DNA of 64,000 nt, from positions 124,001 through 188,000 of the forward strand of contig BJGZ01000003.1 of the NCBI GenBank assembly GCA_014191195.1. Reading direction: 5' to 3'. How positions within the stretch are numbered: position 1 is the first letter of the stretch; the number at the start of each line of letters is the position of its first letter. A program made the translations under genes and the position numbers. Below are positions 50,953 through 60,117 of the stretch, in pieces. Under the pieces are notes generated by a model. That model saw only the letters and a list, made by a program, of their open reading frames with translations, did not search any database and had not been told where the DNA came from. Source of the stretch: Chlorobiota bacterium (GTDB lineage: Bacteria > Bacteroidota > Ignavibacteria > Kapaibacteriales > UBA961).

Positions 50953-51590
50953 AACCTCATCAATATGTCTATTTTAATATTAGTATACTCTTTATAATAA
51001 GTGGATGTTTTACTTCGTGCAATCAACAAGAAGAATTAGAACCATCGAAAAAAAGTAAAACAATACAAAGCCAGCAATGGCCTGCATCTATTTCTTTTTC
51101 TGATACAGACTCTAGTTTTAATGTTCATCTTAGTAAACCATTTGGAAATTTACAGTATAGTAATCCTGAAATCATTCAAACAGAATTGGGCAAAGCGAGA
51201 TATACTGTTTTTGCAAATGATGCCGATAAGGAATTAAAACTGTTTATCAGTAAAAGTGAATATGGGAAAGAGGGTATCTCTAAAAGAACATCAAATGACA
51301 TACTTGAGATGTCTGCTACAGCATTTATACATGATTTACAAGGCAAAACGTCCATATCGATGCCAATTATCAAAAATAGCACATCTCAGAAATTTCATGG
51401 TTTACGAGTTTTTTATGCATTTCCACTTCAGCAACAAGATTCTTTATATGGCTGTAGTGAGTTTTTTGTATCAAGTTCTACAGTTTTTCATACATGTATT
51501 ATCACAAAACAAAAACAGTTATTTGATACAAGTAAAGATATAGGACTTGTTTTCACATCATTTATGCCCTTAGAGAATAACAGTAAATAA
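50949..51590 (+). CDS. Putative lipoprotein of unknown function
   Basis: 213 residues with a type II signal peptide: a hydrophobic stretch (8-19) ends in the lipobox ISGC, so Cys20 would be lipidated by Lgt and Lnt. The mature part is rich in Ser and Gln and mostly beta-like, without a domain I recognise. It overlaps the YfhO-like gene by 4 bases and abuts the following HPD protein (ATG directly after the stop), so the three are one operon. An envelope role linked to the YfhO product is inferred. A second cysteine (Cys24) follows the lipobox. Confidence 0.65.
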   Translation: MKPHQYVYFNISILFIISGCFTSCNQQEELEPSKKSKTIQSQQWPASISFSDTDSSFNVHLSKPFGNLQYSNPEIIQTELGKARYTVFANDADKELKLFISKSEYGKEGISKRTSNDILEMSATAFIHDLQGKTSISMPIIKNSTSQKFHGLRVFYAFPLQQQDSLYGCSEFFVSSSTVFHTCIITKQKQLFDTSKDIGLVFTSFMPLENNSK

Positions 51591-52520
51591 ATGAAAAAGG
51601 ACTTAGTGAAACAGAATAATTCAATAATTATTGATGAATCGATATTGATCTCAATCAAAACAATCAAAGAAGAGATTAATTCAATTCATGAGCAGTATTT
51701 TTATTTAAATCAGCAAGTAAAACCATTATTACTTAAAGAATATGATGATAATTTTAGAGTATTAGAAATAGAAATTCAAAGAAAAGCTTTGGAATCATCT
51801 GAATTACAAAGGCGAGCAGAACTATTAATGATGAAGCATCAAAGAGGTGAGAAATTAACTCCTGAAATCATTGCTTTAGTTCATAAGATTGTAGACAAAG
51901 AATATCTTTCCTTAAAATCACGACTTAATGATGCTTTTGATAGAATTCAAAAGAAACAAGCGTATTATTCATCTCTGCAAGAGCCCCAGAACTCTCAAGA
52001 ATTAATGCAGAAATATAGAGAGCTAGCTAAATTACTGCATCCAGATACAAATAAAAATCAACTAATGGTTGATAAGTATTGGCATATGCTACAACAAGGA
52101 TTTACCGATCGTAATATCACGTCAATTCGAGCTTTGTATTCTTTATTGATAGATAAAATGAAGCCCGATACTTCTTTTGAGATGTCTATACTTGATCAAC
52201 AAAAAGAATTAGAAAGACTTTTACATATCAAATCAATAGAAGAAAAGAAAGTACAAGAGCTAAAAAAACAAATTCCTTTTATCTATGAATTAGGCTTGCA
52301 GGATGATCAATGGATATCGAATCATAGAAAATCATTAGAGTTACAAATTCATACATATCAAGAAGATATTCAGAAAGCACAGCAATTAATAAAAATAGCA
52401 ACAGGAATAGCATATAAGTACAGTGATATTCCTGAAAAATTAGATGAATTCGAGGATAAAAAGTCCATAGATTATCAAGACGATTTCATGGAGAATACAT
52501 ATTTCAGTGGTAGGCATTAA
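51591..52520 (+). CDS. Coiled-coil protein with a DnaJ-like HPD segment
   Basis: 309 residues, strongly alpha-helical. The stretch LMQKYRELAKLLHPDTNKN (138-156) followed by an amphipathic helix resembles helices II-HPD-III of a J-domain: the invariant His-Pro-Asp is at 150-152. Long charged coiled coils lie on both sides (about 20-125 and 200-290). There is no G/F region, zinc finger or membrane segment. A J-domain would stimulate a DnaK-type Hsp70; here the fold is partial (helix I replaced by coiled coil), so the assignment is tentative. It abuts the lipoprotein gene and precedes an MFS gene by 17 bp. Confidence 0.6.
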   Translation: MKKDLVKQNNSIIIDESILISIKTIKEEINSIHEQYFYLNQQVKPLLLKEYDDNFRVLEIEIQRKALESSELQRRAELLMMKHQRGEKLTPEIIALVHKIVDKEYLSLKSRLNDAFDRIQKKQAYYSSLQEPQNSQELMQKYRELAKLLHPDTNKNQLMVDKYWHMLQQGFTDRNITSIRALYSLLIDKMKPDTSFEMSILDQQKELERLLHIKSIEEKKVQELKKQIPFIYELGLQDDQWISNHRKSLELQIHTYQEDIQKAQQLIKIATGIAYKYSDIPEKLDEFEDKKSIDYQDDFMENTYFSGRH

Positions 52521-52537
52521 TTTAAGACATAAAAGAA

Positions 52538-53767
52538 ATGAAACATCAATCGAAACATATTTTGTTCAATGCAGCTGTTATAGTAGCAGCTTTAGGATAT
52601 TTTGTAGATATCTATGATTTATTACTTTTTAGTGTTGTAAGAGTTCCAAGTTTAATCGCGCTTGGAATACCATCAGAAGAAATTACAAGTAAAGGGCTAC
52701 TTCTATTAAATGTGCAAATGGCTGGTATGCTTATTGGCGGAGTATTCTGGGGGATTTTAGGAGATAAAAAAGGACGTGTTTCCACGCTATTTGGCTCTAT
52801 ACTTTTATACTCTATTGCTAATATAGCTAATGCTTTTGTGCAAACAGTAGATCAATATGCAGTATTAAGATTTATTGCAGGTATTGGTTTAGCAGGTGAA
52901 TTAGGAGTAGGAATTACACTTGTTAGTGAGATTTTACCTAAAGAAACTAGAGGTTATGGAACCATGATAGTAGCTGGTATAGGGGTAACAGGTGCAATTC
53001 TAGCTAATTTTGTAGCTAAATTTGATTGGCGAATTGCTTTTTTTGTAGGAGGAATTATGGGGTTTTCTCTACTTTTACTTCGCATTAAAGTGTCTGAGTC
53101 TTCAATGTTTTCAGATATGCATGCACAAAAAAGCACATCAATAAAAAAAGGGAGTTTTGTTCAATTATTAAGTACTCCTGCATTATTAAAGAAATTTATT
53201 TACTGTATTTTGATTGGTATGCCAACGTGGTTTGTAGTTGGTATTCTTGTAACTTTAGCCCCAGAATTTGCTAAGCAACATGGTATTATGTCAGGTATTA
53301 CAGGCGGAGATGCCGTAGCCTTTTGTTATGCTGGACTTGCCATTGGTGATTTTTTAACCGGTTGGCTAAGCCAAAAATATCAAAGCAGAAAAAAAGTGAT
53401 GAAGCAATTCCTTGTTTTTAATATTATTTGTGTTATTGGATATCTTTTACTTCCATTTACATCTGTGGCCATCTTTTATGGATGGATTTTCCTTTTAGGT
53501 ATTTCTGTTGGATTTTGGGCAATTTTTGTAACTATTGCTGCAGAACAATTTGGAACAAATCTTCGAGCCACCGTTGCTACAACTGTTCCCAATATTGCAA
53601 GGGGCTCTCTTAATATCATATCTTTAACATTTGCAACCTTAATTCCTATACTTGGTATGAAGTTTTCAGCACTCAGTATTGGTTTAGCATGTACTGTAAT
53701 TGCATTATTAGCATTAATTCCACTAAAAGAAACTTTTGCAAAAGATTTGAATTATACCGAACATTAA
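52538..53767 (+). CDS. MFS transporter
   Basis: 409-residue major facilitator with twelve hydrophobic segments. The inter-helix 2-3 motif GILGDKKGRVSTLFG is present (G-x3-D-x2-G-R), and helix 4 has RFIAGIGLAGELGVGITLVSEILP, similar to the sugar or organic-acid proton symporter group (for example the SHS and metabolite-H+ families). The substrate is not determinable. It is 17 bp downstream of the HPD protein. A -7-like TATGTTTG follows its end at 53795 and may serve the LolA-like gene. Confidence 0.9.
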   Translation: MKHQSKHILFNAAVIVAALGYFVDIYDLLLFSVVRVPSLIALGIPSEEITSKGLLLLNVQMAGMLIGGVFWGILGDKKGRVSTLFGSILLYSIANIANAFVQTVDQYAVLRFIAGIGLAGELGVGITLVSEILPKETRGYGTMIVAGIGVTGAILANFVAKFDWRIAFFVGGIMGFSLLLLRIKVSESSMFSDMHAQKSTSIKKGSFVQLLSTPALLKKFIYCILIGMPTWFVVGILVTLAPEFAKQHGIMSGITGGDAVAFCYAGLAIGDFLTGWLSQKYQSRKKVMKQFLVFNIICVIGYLLLPFTSVAIFYGWIFLLGISVGFWAIFVTIAAEQFGTNLRATVATTVPNIARGSLNIISLTFATLIPILGMKFSALSIGLACTVIALLALIPLKETFAKDLNYTEH

Positions 53768-53829
53768 TGTGAGGGAACCGTTTGAAAGTAGATATATGTT
53801 TGTTATTATTCACCCCATAAGGCTTATTC

Positions 53830-54516
53830 ATGTTGATTAGATATTGCTTATTATTTCTGATTGTTTTTCAATTTTCACATATCATTGCTTCTGTGTCTCC
53901 AGAAGAATTACTTATAAAAGTTCGTTCAAAAACAAGACTTGTCAAAGATTTCCAGGCTGAAGCTGATATTAAGATTGATATAGATTTTTTAAAAGCTCCT
54001 GTTTCTCATGCAACCATTTATTATAGAAGTCCAGGACAAGTTCGTATTAAATCTGATGGATTTTCAATGCTTCCTAAGCAAGGAGCAGGCCTTCCGATTT
54101 CCTCTATTCTTGAAACTGAATATTATGCAGCAGCCCTAAAAGATGAAGTATACAATGGAAAAAATTTACGTGTTATTAAAGTAATACCATTAGCAGATAC
54201 TGGACAAATTATTGCCTCTACAATGTGGATTGAAGAAGCTACTAATATCGTTCATAAAATGAAGATTACTACAAAATCAGGCATCATGTTAATGGAAATG
54301 AAGTATGGAAAACAATATCAACAATATGCTTTGCCAGAACAAGTAATTCTGTCATTTGATATGCCTAAATTTTCATTACCAAAATCTATTACAGGCGATA
54401 TGTTGACAGATAATAAGCCAAAAGATGCTTCAAAGAAAAATGCTGTTGGAAAAGCAATAATAACCTATTCTAAGTATATTATAAATAAAGGTATAGCAGA
54501 TTCCCATTTTAAATAA
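53830..54516 (+). CDS. LolA-like outer-membrane lipoprotein-sorting protein
   Basis: 228 residues with a signal peptide (1-20, ends IIAS). The mature sequence begins with a helix then alternating strands (LVKDFQAEADIKIDID and TIYYRSPGQVRIKSDG), as in the LolA/LolB half-barrel that shields lipoprotein acyl chains. The C-terminal third differs from E. coli LolA, and the hydrophobic-cavity residues cannot be judged by eye; outer membrane lipoprotein-sorting protein is the safest name. It converges on fni with 8 bases between. Confidence 0.68.
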   Translation: MLIRYCLLFLIVFQFSHIIASVSPEELLIKVRSKTRLVKDFQAEADIKIDIDFLKAPVSHATIYYRSPGQVRIKSDGFSMLPKQGAGLPISSILETEYYAAALKDEVYNGKNLRVIKVIPLADTGQIIASTMWIEEATNIVHKMKITTKSGIMLMEMKYGKQYQQYALPEQVILSFDMPKFSLPKSITGDMLTDNKPKDASKKNAVGKAIITYSKYIINKGIADSHFK

Positions 54517-54524
54517 ATAGCTGC

Positions 54525-55553
54525 TTATTTCTTTTTAATTGTTGCTAACTTTAATTGTTCAATATTGTGGGACCCAGTCAAAAACATTATTCGTTTTACA
54601 TTTATTATCAGATTTTCTATCATTGTTAATGTTGCTTGATTCCCATCATTCATTAAAGACTTAATAATGCTTCCAGCCATACCAACAGAATCTGCTCCTA
54701 AAGCAATTGACATTGCAATATCAAAAGCAGATTGAATGCCCCCAGATGCATATAATTCGAATGCATGTGTATTCTTAAAAGGTGCTATCATCTCAATACA
54801 TTCAGAAGTGGGAATTCCCCAATCCCATAAATAATCATCGAATTTTGCATCAGAATTTCTACTTAATTCAACACCAGCCCAGCTGGTTCCACCAGCTCCA
54901 GCAACATCAATTGCAGAAACACCAATATCTAATAATTTCCTAGCAACATTCATAGAAATTCCGGCACCTACTTCCTTTACAATAACAGGTTTCTCATACA
55001 GTTTTACAAAAGATTCTATTCCATGTAATACACCTTTAAACTGAGGATTTCCCTCGGGTTGGAGTAATTCTTGAAGTGGGTTTAAATGAATTGCAATAGC
55101 ATCAGCATAACATTTATCTAATATCGATAATAAAGGTGGATGATTGCTGTTTTGTGCAATTTCAGCTGCGCCTATATTCCCAAAAAGTGGTATAGTATCA
55201 CCAACTATGTGTTTTATAATTGTAAAAGAGTCATGTACCGATGAATCGTGAAGTGCAATTCTCAATGATCCAATTCCCAAAGGAATATTCAAAGTAGATG
55301 CAATCTCTGCTAATTGTTGATTGATACTAATGGCACCTTTAAAGCCACCAGTCATAGATGAAATAAAAAGAGGAGCCGCAATTTCTTTGTTTAAGAAAAA
55401 AGAAGCTGTAGATATATCTTCATAATTAATTTCAGGGAGAGCATTATGAATAAACTCATAGCATTCTAGACCAGTTGTTTTACTTTTATGATTCATATTG
55501 TGATTAACACATAAATCAACATGGTCTTGTTTTCTTTTTGAAATATGATTCAT
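54525..55553 (-). CDS. fni: Isopentenyl-diphosphate delta-isomerase, type 2 (FMN)
   Basis: FMN- and NAD(P)H-dependent barrel enzyme that isomerises IPP and DMAPP. RKQDHVDLC at the N-terminus, ISSMTGGFKGA, IGSLRIAL, AIHLNPLQELLQPEG and KEVGAGIS with DVAGAGGTSWAG are the family blocks. Length 342. It follows dprA directly (1-base gap), so both are on one transcript. With ispE it shows an MEP-pathway organism that also carries a type 2 isomerase, which is common in this lineage. Confidence 0.95.
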   Translation of the reverse strand: MNHISKRKQDHVDLCVNHNMNHKSKTTGLECYEFIHNALPEINYEDISTASFFLNKEIAAPLFISSMTGGFKGAISINQQLAEIASTLNIPLGIGSLRIALHDSSVHDSFTIIKHIVGDTIPLFGNIGAAEIAQNSNHPPLLSILDKCYADAIAIHLNPLQELLQPEGNPQFKGVLHGIESFVKLYEKPVIVKEVGAGISMNVARKLLDIGVSAIDVAGAGGTSWAGVELSRNSDAKFDDYLWDWGIPTSECIEMIAPFKNTHAFELYASGGIQSAFDIAMSIALGADSVGMAGSIIKSLMNDGNQATLTMIENLIINVKRIMFLTGSHNIEQLKLATIKKK

Positions 55554-55554
55554 A

Positions 55555-56625
55555 TTATAGCTTCATAAAATATTTACCAGGCAATTGCTTTATATATCCA
55601 TTAAATTCTAATGATAATAAATATGCAAGTATAGTACTTGAATTCATGTGCAAAGAAGAGCTTAATTCATCTATCTGTTTTGGTGAATCAGATAAAAGAG
55701 TAAGTATCAATATTTCTTCATTAAAGATAGGAATTCTTTGCTGTTTAATTTCTGTTTTAATATTAAAATCTTTTAAAATATCTTCTGGACTCATTGCTAA
55801 TGCCGCTTTGTTTTGTTTAATAAGCATATTTGGTCCATCACTTTTTGAAGATTTAAGAGATCCTGGAATAGCATAAATTTCACGATTTTGGTCAAATGCA
55901 AATTGACAAGTTATCATAGAACCTCCCTTTCTTGCACTTTCTACTATTATAACCGCTTTTGATATACCACTAATTAGTCTATTCCTTTGTGGAAAATATG
56001 CCGGCATGGCTTTTGTACCTAAAGGATATTCACTGATAAGTGCTCCACCATTGTCGATAATAGAATGTGCTAAGACATTGCTGTAAAATGGAGAAATACT
56101 ATCAATTCCACTTGCTATTATAGCACATGTAATTCCTTTGCATTGTAATGTCGTTTTATGGGCAATACTATCTATACCATTTGCAAGACCACTTACAATT
56201 GTAATCCCATGATGAACAAGAACTTCGGTAAATTGTTTGGTTATTTCTGATCCATATACAGTATGCTTTCTGGTTCCAACAATAGCTATTGCTAATTCAT
56301 AACATATAGTTCCTTTTACATATAAAAGTACTGGTGGATATGCTATTTCTTTTAGTAATAGCGGATATTCATCACAATATAATGTTAGTATGGAAATTCC
56401 ATTTTTATTGTGAAGATGAAGAAATTCTGATGCTTTATCTCTTATTTCATTAATTGAGTATTGAATTTTAGGAACAATACTATGTTGATTAATAGAGATT
56501 GATTGCAAACAATACACATGAAGATTTTCGCATGTATTGACGATTTTTCTAATGGTACTACTATTACATTTAAAATATGAAGAAAGAACTATGATATCAA
56601 TGATATCCCATTCCCCTGGAAACAT
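55555..56625 (-). CDS. dprA: DNA processing protein DprA (Smf)
   Basis: Single-strand-DNA-binding protein that loads RecA in natural transformation. The Rossmann-like domain has IVGTRKHTVYG (near 115) and VSGLANGIDSIAHKTTL (about 140-156), and GGSMITCQFA with NREIYAIPG later; the C-terminal about 60 residues form a winged helix (DELSSSLHMNSSTILAYLLSLE, quoted here by its L/S pattern at about 315-336). Length 356. It lies directly before fni. A DprA gene suggests the organism can take up DNA, but no other com gene is visible here. Confidence 0.94.
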   Translation of the reverse strand: MFPGEWDIIDIIVLSSYFKCNSSTIRKIVNTCENLHVYCLQSISINQHSIVPKIQYSINEIRDKASEFLHLHNKNGISILTLYCDEYPLLLKEIAYPPVLLYVKGTICYELAIAIVGTRKHTVYGSEITKQFTEVLVHHGITIVSGLANGIDSIAHKTTLQCKGITCAIIASGIDSISPFYSNVLAHSIIDNGGALISEYPLGTKAMPAYFPQRNRLISGISKAVIIVESARKGGSMITCQFAFDQNREIYAIPGSLKSSKSDGPNMLIKQNKAALAMSPEDILKDFNIKTEIKQQRIPIFNEEILILTLLSDSPKQIDELSSSLHMNSSTILAYLLSLEFNGYIKQLPGKYFMKL

Positions 56626-56658
56626 CTATCCCCCATTAAACATGTAAACAAACTAAAA

Positions 56659-58236
56659 TCAGCTTCTTAACTTATTACCAATAATTTCAGCAGCATTAAA
56701 CCCATAATAAACTGCATTTTCAAAACTTGATGTATTATCATTATCAGAGGCAGCAAAGAAAATATTTCCAAGATTTTTTCTAGATAATTGGGCAATACCT
56801 GAATGACTTCCTATAGATGGTATCGCTACGCTATGCCCCCAAGCAAAGCATTCAATCTCATGAACATGTTCCATCATTCCATTCTTTAATGTTTTTGCAA
56901 GCTTAGAAACAATGTCATAAGCATGTTCAGCCATCAGCACATCATCTAGTAACATTGATCTTTTATTAAGAGGTAAGGCTCCATACAAAGAATATACAAA
57001 TGATGTATTTGCATTTGGCTTTCTTTGCATAGCATTAGAGCAAATAATATCTGTACAAAAATCACCTGTATCTACTGTCCAAATATCCATATACTGATCT
57101 GGAAATAATTGTTTATCAGAATGTAGATGAATCGTGATATATGGAGGATATTGAATTGTCTGCATCGCACTAATTTGTTGAGTAGTTAAATCTTTACAAA
57201 TTCTTGAAGCTGTTAATTTATTAATAGCCATAATCGTATAAGCAGATTGTATCCTTACAATGTGATCATCATGAGTGATACAAATAGTTTCGGTTCCATA
57301 TTGAACATTTTTACTCTCGATTGCTAAGTGATTATATAGAAATGTATCAGAACCGATAGTTTGTGTGATACCTGCATATAACTCATTCATGCCACCAGGA
57401 AAAGTAAATCGTAAAGCATCAAAGTTCTTTCCTAATTCACTTCTATAAAAATTTAACAGACAATAAGCATTTGTATCATCTATTCCAGCACCCATAGAAG
57501 ACTTACTATAAAGATTAAGCAGTGTTTCTGTAAATGGAGAATGAAACTGTCTTAAAAAATCTCGTCCACTCTGCTTATCCAAAGCTAAAAACTCAGGAGA
57601 CAGCTTATCTTCTAGTGGATAAGAAGGAATATGAGAATCGATAAGTAAATAATCACGAAATTGTTTCATTCCATCTTTATCTTGCTGATTGATTGGCAAT
57701 GTTGATATAGTAGCATCAGACCAAATATCTGGATATAACACATTATTAAACAATACAGCATCTTCTGGAGCAATAATTGGCTGAACATTAGCTGCTTCTA
57801 TAAATTCCTTGATTTGTCCTTCATTAGTAACAAAATACACAGAACCATAGGGATAGCTAATACCATTCCAAGAACCTTTAATTCCTGTACCACCAGATTG
57901 ACTCTCATTTTCTACTATTAGTACCGAATACCCATTTTTTTGTAAAGAATATGCGGCTGCTAATCCTGAAGGCCCAGATCCAATGATAAGCACATCACAT
58001 GTATGAGTAATTTCTTTGGAGTGTTGTGGTAATGATTGAGTATTTCTGATATATCTATGAGCAGATTCAAAAGATTGTCTTTTTAGTAATGTCGATATAG
58101 AAGAAGGACTTAATCGCTGCATAGCTTTAGACGCTTCCTTTTGCGAACATCCTAAAGGCAATGTAACAAAAGAAGCACCTGTTGCACCAATTAAGATTTT
58201 TAAAAAATCTCTTCTAGAATTTTGTTCAAATGACAT
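56659..58236 (-). CDS. Tat-exported FAD-dependent oxidoreductase (amine-oxidase-like)
   Basis: 525 residues. The N-terminus carries the twin-arginine motif RRDFLK (8-13), a hydrophobic core (GATGASFVTLPLG) and Cys30, so the protein is exported folded with its cofactor and may be lipidated. The dinucleotide site LIIGSGPSGLAAAYSL is about 80 residues further on, followed by ENESQSGGTG. Similarity is to the NAD(P)-binding/amine-oxidase flavoprotein superfamily; the substrate is unknown. The ATG at 58236 is chosen over an upstream frame start (58308) because the latter spans a terminator. It lies downstream of the CRD-OmpA gene. Confidence 0.8.
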   Translation of the reverse strand: MSFEQNSRRDFLKILIGATGASFVTLPLGCSQKEASKAMQRLSPSSISTLLKRQSFESAHRYIRNTQSLPQHSKEITHTCDVLIIGSGPSGLAAAYSLQKNGYSVLIVENESQSGGTGIKGSWNGISYPYGSVYFVTNEGQIKEFIEAANVQPIIAPEDAVLFNNVLYPDIWSDATISTLPINQQDKDGMKQFRDYLLIDSHIPSYPLEDKLSPEFLALDKQSGRDFLRQFHSPFTETLLNLYSKSSMGAGIDDTNAYCLLNFYRSELGKNFDALRFTFPGGMNELYAGITQTIGSDTFLYNHLAIESKNVQYGTETICITHDDHIVRIQSAYTIMAINKLTASRICKDLTTQQISAMQTIQYPPYITIHLHSDKQLFPDQYMDIWTVDTGDFCTDIICSNAMQRKPNANTSFVYSLYGALPLNKRSMLLDDVLMAEHAYDIVSKLAKTLKNGMMEHVHEIECFAWGHSVAIPSIGSHSGIAQLSRKNLGNIFFAASDNDNTSSFENAVYYGFNAAEIIGNKLRS

Positions 58237-58240
58237 ATCA

Positions 58241-58278
58241 AATAAAAAATAAAGGCGTTCAAAAAAACTTTGAACGCC
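58241..58278 (-). terminator. Rho-independent terminator between the CRD-OmpA gene and the Tat flavoprotein gene
   Basis: GGCGTTCAAA (58254-58263) and TTTGAACGCC (58269-58278) form a 10-bp stem with a 5-base loop. On the minus strand, T-rich sequence follows (58241-58253 as A on the plus strand). It should end the WD40-OmpA transcript; it is only about 18 bases before the flavoprotein ATG, so some read-through or attenuation is possible. Confidence 0.85.
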
Positions 58279-58326
58279 CAAAAATATACATAAATTATAA
58301 TATCTCAATACTCAATTATTTCATGT

Positions 58327-59025
58327 TTATGCTTTCACTATTATAATATAAGTTGTGCCTATATATCGTTTTCCTTTTGCAGTTTTATGCATTGGAGGCG
58401 GATTTACAGAATCTATAGCATTAGAACCTTTAGGAAATATACGAGTATCTTTTACTCCTTTTTCAACTAAAAAAGCTTTAATTGCATTTGCTCTTTCATC
58501 AGTAAATTTTTGCATAGATTCTGGTTCTGAAGCCATATCTGGATACGATTGAATTTCTATGGAAACACCTGGATTTAGCGTCATCATTTTCTGAATATCT
58601 GCTAAGTAATCTTCAGCACCTACCCTTAATTTTGATTTTTTTAGTTCAAAAGGAGGAACATCAAGCAAAATTTTTGTTCCTTTCGCAAGAGGTTTTACCG
58701 AAAAGTCACGAGATATTTCAGCATACTTATTTGTTTTAGGAAGACTGATTTCCATTTCATCTTTAAAATAATCGGGTGACTCTAATTGTATTCTATATTT
58801 TTTACCTTGCTTTAGCCCAGTAACAAAATAATATCCTGTTGTAGAATTACTTTTAGAAGATCCAGCCTTTTTATTGTTTTCATCATAAAAAGAAACCATT
58901 ACAGATGTAAAATTTCTATTTGTTTGGTCGATAACAGTTCCTGTTACACTCATAATAGCCTCTTGAGCACATAATGAAGAACTGATTATACATAACCCAG
59001 CAATCATGCTATATATTGTTCTCAT
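58327..59025 (-). CDS. Secreted CRD-type plus OmpA-like C-terminal domain protein
   Basis: 232 residues. Signal peptide 1-20 (ends LCAQ). Residues 22-105 form a carboxypeptidase-regulatory-like beta domain (SVTGTVIDQTNRNFTSVMVSFYD, seen in its G-T-V-x-D start; TTGYYFVTGLKQGKKY). Residues 115-232 resemble an OmpA peptidoglycan-binding domain: SYPDMA contains the expected Asp and FTDERANAIKAFL the Arg. Its order CRD-OmpA is that of the C-terminal part of PorE, a T9SS envelope protein. It overlaps the WD40 gene by 4 bases upstream. Confidence 0.8.
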   Translation of the reverse strand: MRTIYSMIAGLCIISSSLCAQEAIMSVTGTVIDQTNRNFTSVMVSFYDENNKKAGSSKSNSTTGYYFVTGLKQGKKYRIQLESPDYFKDEMEISLPKTNKYAEISRDFSVKPLAKGTKILLDVPPFELKKSKLRVGAEDYLADIQKMMTLNPGVSIEIQSYPDMASEPESMQKFTDERANAIKAFLVEKGVKDTRIFPKGSNAIDSVNPPPMHKTAKGKRYIGTTYIIIVKA

Positions 59026-60026
59026 TTTTTTCCTCCTTTAGCTTTTCCTTTTACAGCAGGTTTTACTTCATTAAGAACACGCACTGTACCATCGGCACAT
59101 CCAACAAAAATTTGTTCAGCATTACTTATTAAATCAACGCCCCAGATATCTGTTCCAATATCCATAGACATAATATTTGTACCTGTATTAATATCCCAAA
59201 GTTTAACAAATTTATCTAAACTTGCTGTTACAATTGTTTTATTGTCTGCTGCAAAAGATACACTTTGTACGATCTCACTATGAGCATTGATAGTTCTTAA
59301 CAAATTTCCTGAAGGCATATCCCAAATTTTAACAATGCCATGTTCATCAGCAGAGGCCATTCTTTTAGAATCGAAACTAAATAACACTGTTAATACTTGT
59401 GTATCATGTCCAGTAAGAGTTAATAGAGCCTCTTTGCTGGCAATATCTGCACTCCAAATTTTAATTGTTTTGTCATCACTACAAGAAGCAATCAGTTTTC
59501 CATCATAACTATAGGCAACATCATTAGTTTTTTCCGTATGCCCACGAAGGGTCTTAACTTCACTTTGAAGTTTTGTATCCCATAGTTTTACGGTTTCATC
59601 AAAGCTTGTACTAGCTAATAAATCACTATTAGGACTATAATAAACACCAATTACTTCTGCTGTATGACCTGCTAATAAGTATTTCTGTTTTCCTGTTTCT
59701 ACATCCCACACTCTAACTGTTCTATCACTACTTGCACTAGCAATAGATTTATCATCACCAGAAAAAGATATATTATTAACCTGACCTAGATGTCCTTTAA
59801 TAGTTAATAATTCTTTACCATCAGGTATAGACCAAATCTTTATGGTTTCATCTAAACTACAAGTTGCAAACTTGGAATCATTCCCATTAACAAAAACTCC
59901 CAATACCTCATCGTCATGTTTCCCAATGACTTTCATCTCATATACTCTTTGTTGTGCTATCATATCCCCTATATTGAATAAAGAAAGCATAAGGACAAAG
60001 AATATCTTCCACAAACTTTTTTGCAT
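59022..60026 (-). CDS. Secreted WD40 beta-propeller protein
   Basis: 334 residues. Signal peptide about 1-24. The rest has about seven WD40 repeats (pattern G-H-x-x-x-V and D-x-x-I-K-I-W; for example DETIKIW, DRTVRVW, DETVKLW, DDKTIKIW, DKFVKLW), giving a complete propeller that binds other proteins. The lysine-rich tail may interact with the envelope. It overlaps the CRD-OmpA gene by 4 bases, so the two are translated together and probably act as one complex. A PorE-like split is the interesting reading (see findings). Eukaryote-type WD40 proteins of this size are otherwise unusual in bacterial envelopes. Confidence 0.85.
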   Translation of the reverse strand: MQKSLWKIFFVLMLSLFNIGDMIAQQRVYEMKVIGKHDDEVLGVFVNGNDSKFATCSLDETIKIWSIPDGKELLTIKGHLGQVNNISFSGDDKSIASASSDRTVRVWDVETGKQKYLLAGHTAEVIGVYYSPNSDLLASTSFDETVKLWDTKLQSEVKTLRGHTEKTNDVAYSYDGKLIASCSDDKTIKIWSADIASKEALLTLTGHDTQVLTVLFSFDSKRMASADEHGIVKIWDMPSGNLLRTINAHSEIVQSVSFAADNKTIVTASLDKFVKLWDINTGTNIMSMDIGTDIWGVDLISNAEQIFVGCADGTVRVLNEVKPAVKGKAKGGKK

Positions 60027-60117
60027 GAAAAACCTCTTTTTACATGGTGTAATAGTGAATAAATTTTATGAATAACCGTAAATAAATATAAATGACATAA
60101 TATTAAAGCTGTTTTCC

